The notes under the pieces are model-generated. The model saw only the letters and a program-made list of their open reading frames with translations, searched no databases and was not told where the DNA came from. Both the position numbers and the translations under genes were made by a program. Positions 6,400-7,010 of a stretch of DNA of 7,010 nt are shown one piece after another. The DNA lies in assembly GCA_937862595.1 (NCBI GenBank), contig CALMFL010000244.1, positions 1 through 7,010 on the forward strand. The letters are read 5' to 3'. The DNA is from an uncultured Fidelibacterota bacterium (GTDB lineage: Bacteria; Fidelibacterota; Fidelibacteria; Fidelibacterales; Fidelibacteraceae). Position 1 is the stretch's first letter. Each line of letters starts with the position of its first letter.

Positions 6400-6906
6400 A
6401 TGCGGCACATTACCTTTATCACCACCGGCGGGACCATCGAAAAGACCTACGATGAGCATACCGGGTTTCTGACCAATCAGCACTCCATCTTATCCAAGAT
6501 CCTGAACACCCTGCGCCTGCCGGATTCCACCGTTTCCCAGCGCAATGTGATCTTCAAGGATTCGCTGGACATGACGGATATCGACCGCGAGATCATTCTG
6601 GACATTACCCGTCAGTCCATGACCGTGTCGGACGCCGTCATCATCCTGCACGGAACGGATACGCTGGAACTCACCGGGAACCTGCTGTACCGGGAGATCG
6701 CAAAACCCTTATGCCCCATTATCTTTACCGGCGCCATGCGGCCGTACGAGTTCCGCGACTCCGATGCGACCCAAAACGTGATCGAAGCCCTTTTTGCGGC
6801 CAATCTGGTCCCGCCCGGGATCTACGTGGCCATGCATAACCGGCTCCTGGCCTTCCCGGGCGTGAAAAAGGACCGGGAAAATCTGACCTTTATCAGTGAA
6901 TCGTGA
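6400..6906 (+). CDS. Short-chain (single-domain) L-asparaginase
   Basis: 168 residues. It would hydrolyse L-asparagine to aspartate and ammonia; no signal peptide is seen, so it should act in the cytoplasm. Family signatures are clear: TTGGTIEKTYDEHTG (8-22) with nucleophile T12 and a flexible-loop Tyr at 17; SLDM (55-58), matching SQDM of E. coli AnsB; HGTDTLE (84-90) with T86 and D87 of the second catalytic set; FTGAMRP (109-115); and K157 at the position of AnsB K162. Classical type I and II enzymes have about 330 residues in two domains. Only the N-terminal catalytic domain is present, but it is complete to the catalytic Lys, and natural one-domain enzymes of about 170 residues are known (for example Rhodospirillum rubrum), so I read it as intact rather than truncated. 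AGGGGA stands 5 bases before the ATG. The final codons run into a degenerate heptamer repeat, so the last few residues (SES) may be repeat-derived. Divergent to the aminotransferase-pckA operon, which would use its product aspartate. Confidence 0.85.
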   Translation: MRHITFITTGGTIEKTYDEHTGFLTNQHSILSKILNTLRLPDSTVSQRNVIFKDSLDMTDIDREIILDITRQSMTVSDAVIILHGTDTLELTGNLLYREIAKPLCPIIFTGAMRPYEFRDSDATQNVIEALFAANLVPPGIYVAMHNRLLAFPGVKKDRENLTFISES

Positions 6907-6907
6907 A

Positions 6908-6970
6908 ACGTGAGACGTAAGACGTGAGACGTAAGACGTAAGACGTGAGACGTAAGACGTAAGACGTGAG
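6908..6970. repeat. Heptamer tandem array, (ACGTRAG)x9
   Basis: Nine perfect 7-base units, ACGTGAG or ACGTAAG. The variable base reads G A G A A G A A G, so the last seven units also follow a 21-base super-period (G A A). Two degenerate units precede it (6894-6900 CAGTGAA and 6901-6907 TCGTGAA); the second contains the asparaginase stop codon. The array ends at ACGCCTG (6971). Each unit carries the self-complementary ACGT. It resembles the short tandemly repeated heptamers known from cyanobacteria in unit length, not in sequence. The 40 bases after it (6971-7010) show no gene. Confidence 0.95.
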
Positions 6971-7010
6971 ACGCCTGCCGGCCGCTGTGCCATGCCGTAG
7001 CTTAAGCGAG

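Noticed and set aside
6138..6437. 99-codon open frame on the - strand across the divergent intergenic region
   Set aside because: No ribosome-binding site or recognisable protein, and it overlaps the start of the asparaginase gene and its likely promoter.
6908..6970. CRISPR array
   Set aside because: The units are 7 bases with no spacers between them.
6709..6993. 94-codon - strand frame encoding VSRLTSY-type repeats
   Set aside because: It is only the translation of the heptamer array plus antisense of asparaginase. The period-7 repeat translated in triplets gives a false protein repeat.

Overview
The window looks like about 7 kb of a moderately GC-rich chromosome from a member of the Fibrobacteres-Chlorobi-Bacteroidetes (FCB) group or a related candidate phylum (Ignavibacteria, Calditrichota, KSB1 or Marinimicrobia-like). 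The main clue is the protein at 1200-2897. It ends in a type IX secretion (T9SS type A) sorting domain with the signature LEQNFPNPFNPAT and the terminal KMVLIK, which is characteristic of these lineages. Both secreted proteins here also appear to start with Gln after signal peptidase cleavage, as is common in Bacteroidetes-type exported proteins. The exact phylum cannot be fixed from this window.

Layout. (1) 52-2897, + strand: a probable promoter, then two closely spaced genes for secreted proteins. The first (114-1190) has a C-terminal domain of unknown function. The second (1200-2897) is a modular T9SS cargo protein with two fibronectin-like domains, a domain that resembles the class I glutamine amidotransferase fold, and the sorting domain. 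Both carry the same kind of short N-terminal module (hydrophobic strand, DG, then L-x-x-I/D-I-x-x-x-x-F). A possible hairpin terminator lies at 2948-2972. (2) 5964-2999, - strand: a two-gene operon of an aspartate-type aminotransferase and a divergent ATP-type phosphoenolpyruvate carboxykinase, 14 bases apart. It has a probable promoter at 6112-6084 and a leader of about 110 bases that contains a strong hairpin. (3) 6400-6906, + strand: a short-chain (single-domain) L-asparaginase, transcribed divergently from the operon. (4) 6908-6970: nine perfect copies of the heptamer ACGTRAG, starting one base after the asparaginase stop codon.

How the genes may work together. Asparaginase makes aspartate from asparagine, an aspartate aminotransferase makes oxaloacetate from aspartate, and PEP carboxykinase makes PEP from oxaloacetate. 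The right-hand half of the window can therefore be read as an Asn/Asp-to-PEP module built around a shared 435-base divergent control region. Each enzyme call rests on visible catalytic residues. The joint pathway is inferred. The secreted pair on the left has no visible metabolic link to it and is transcribed convergently towards it.

The sequence shows no tRNA, rRNA, CRISPR array, insertion sequence or phage gene.
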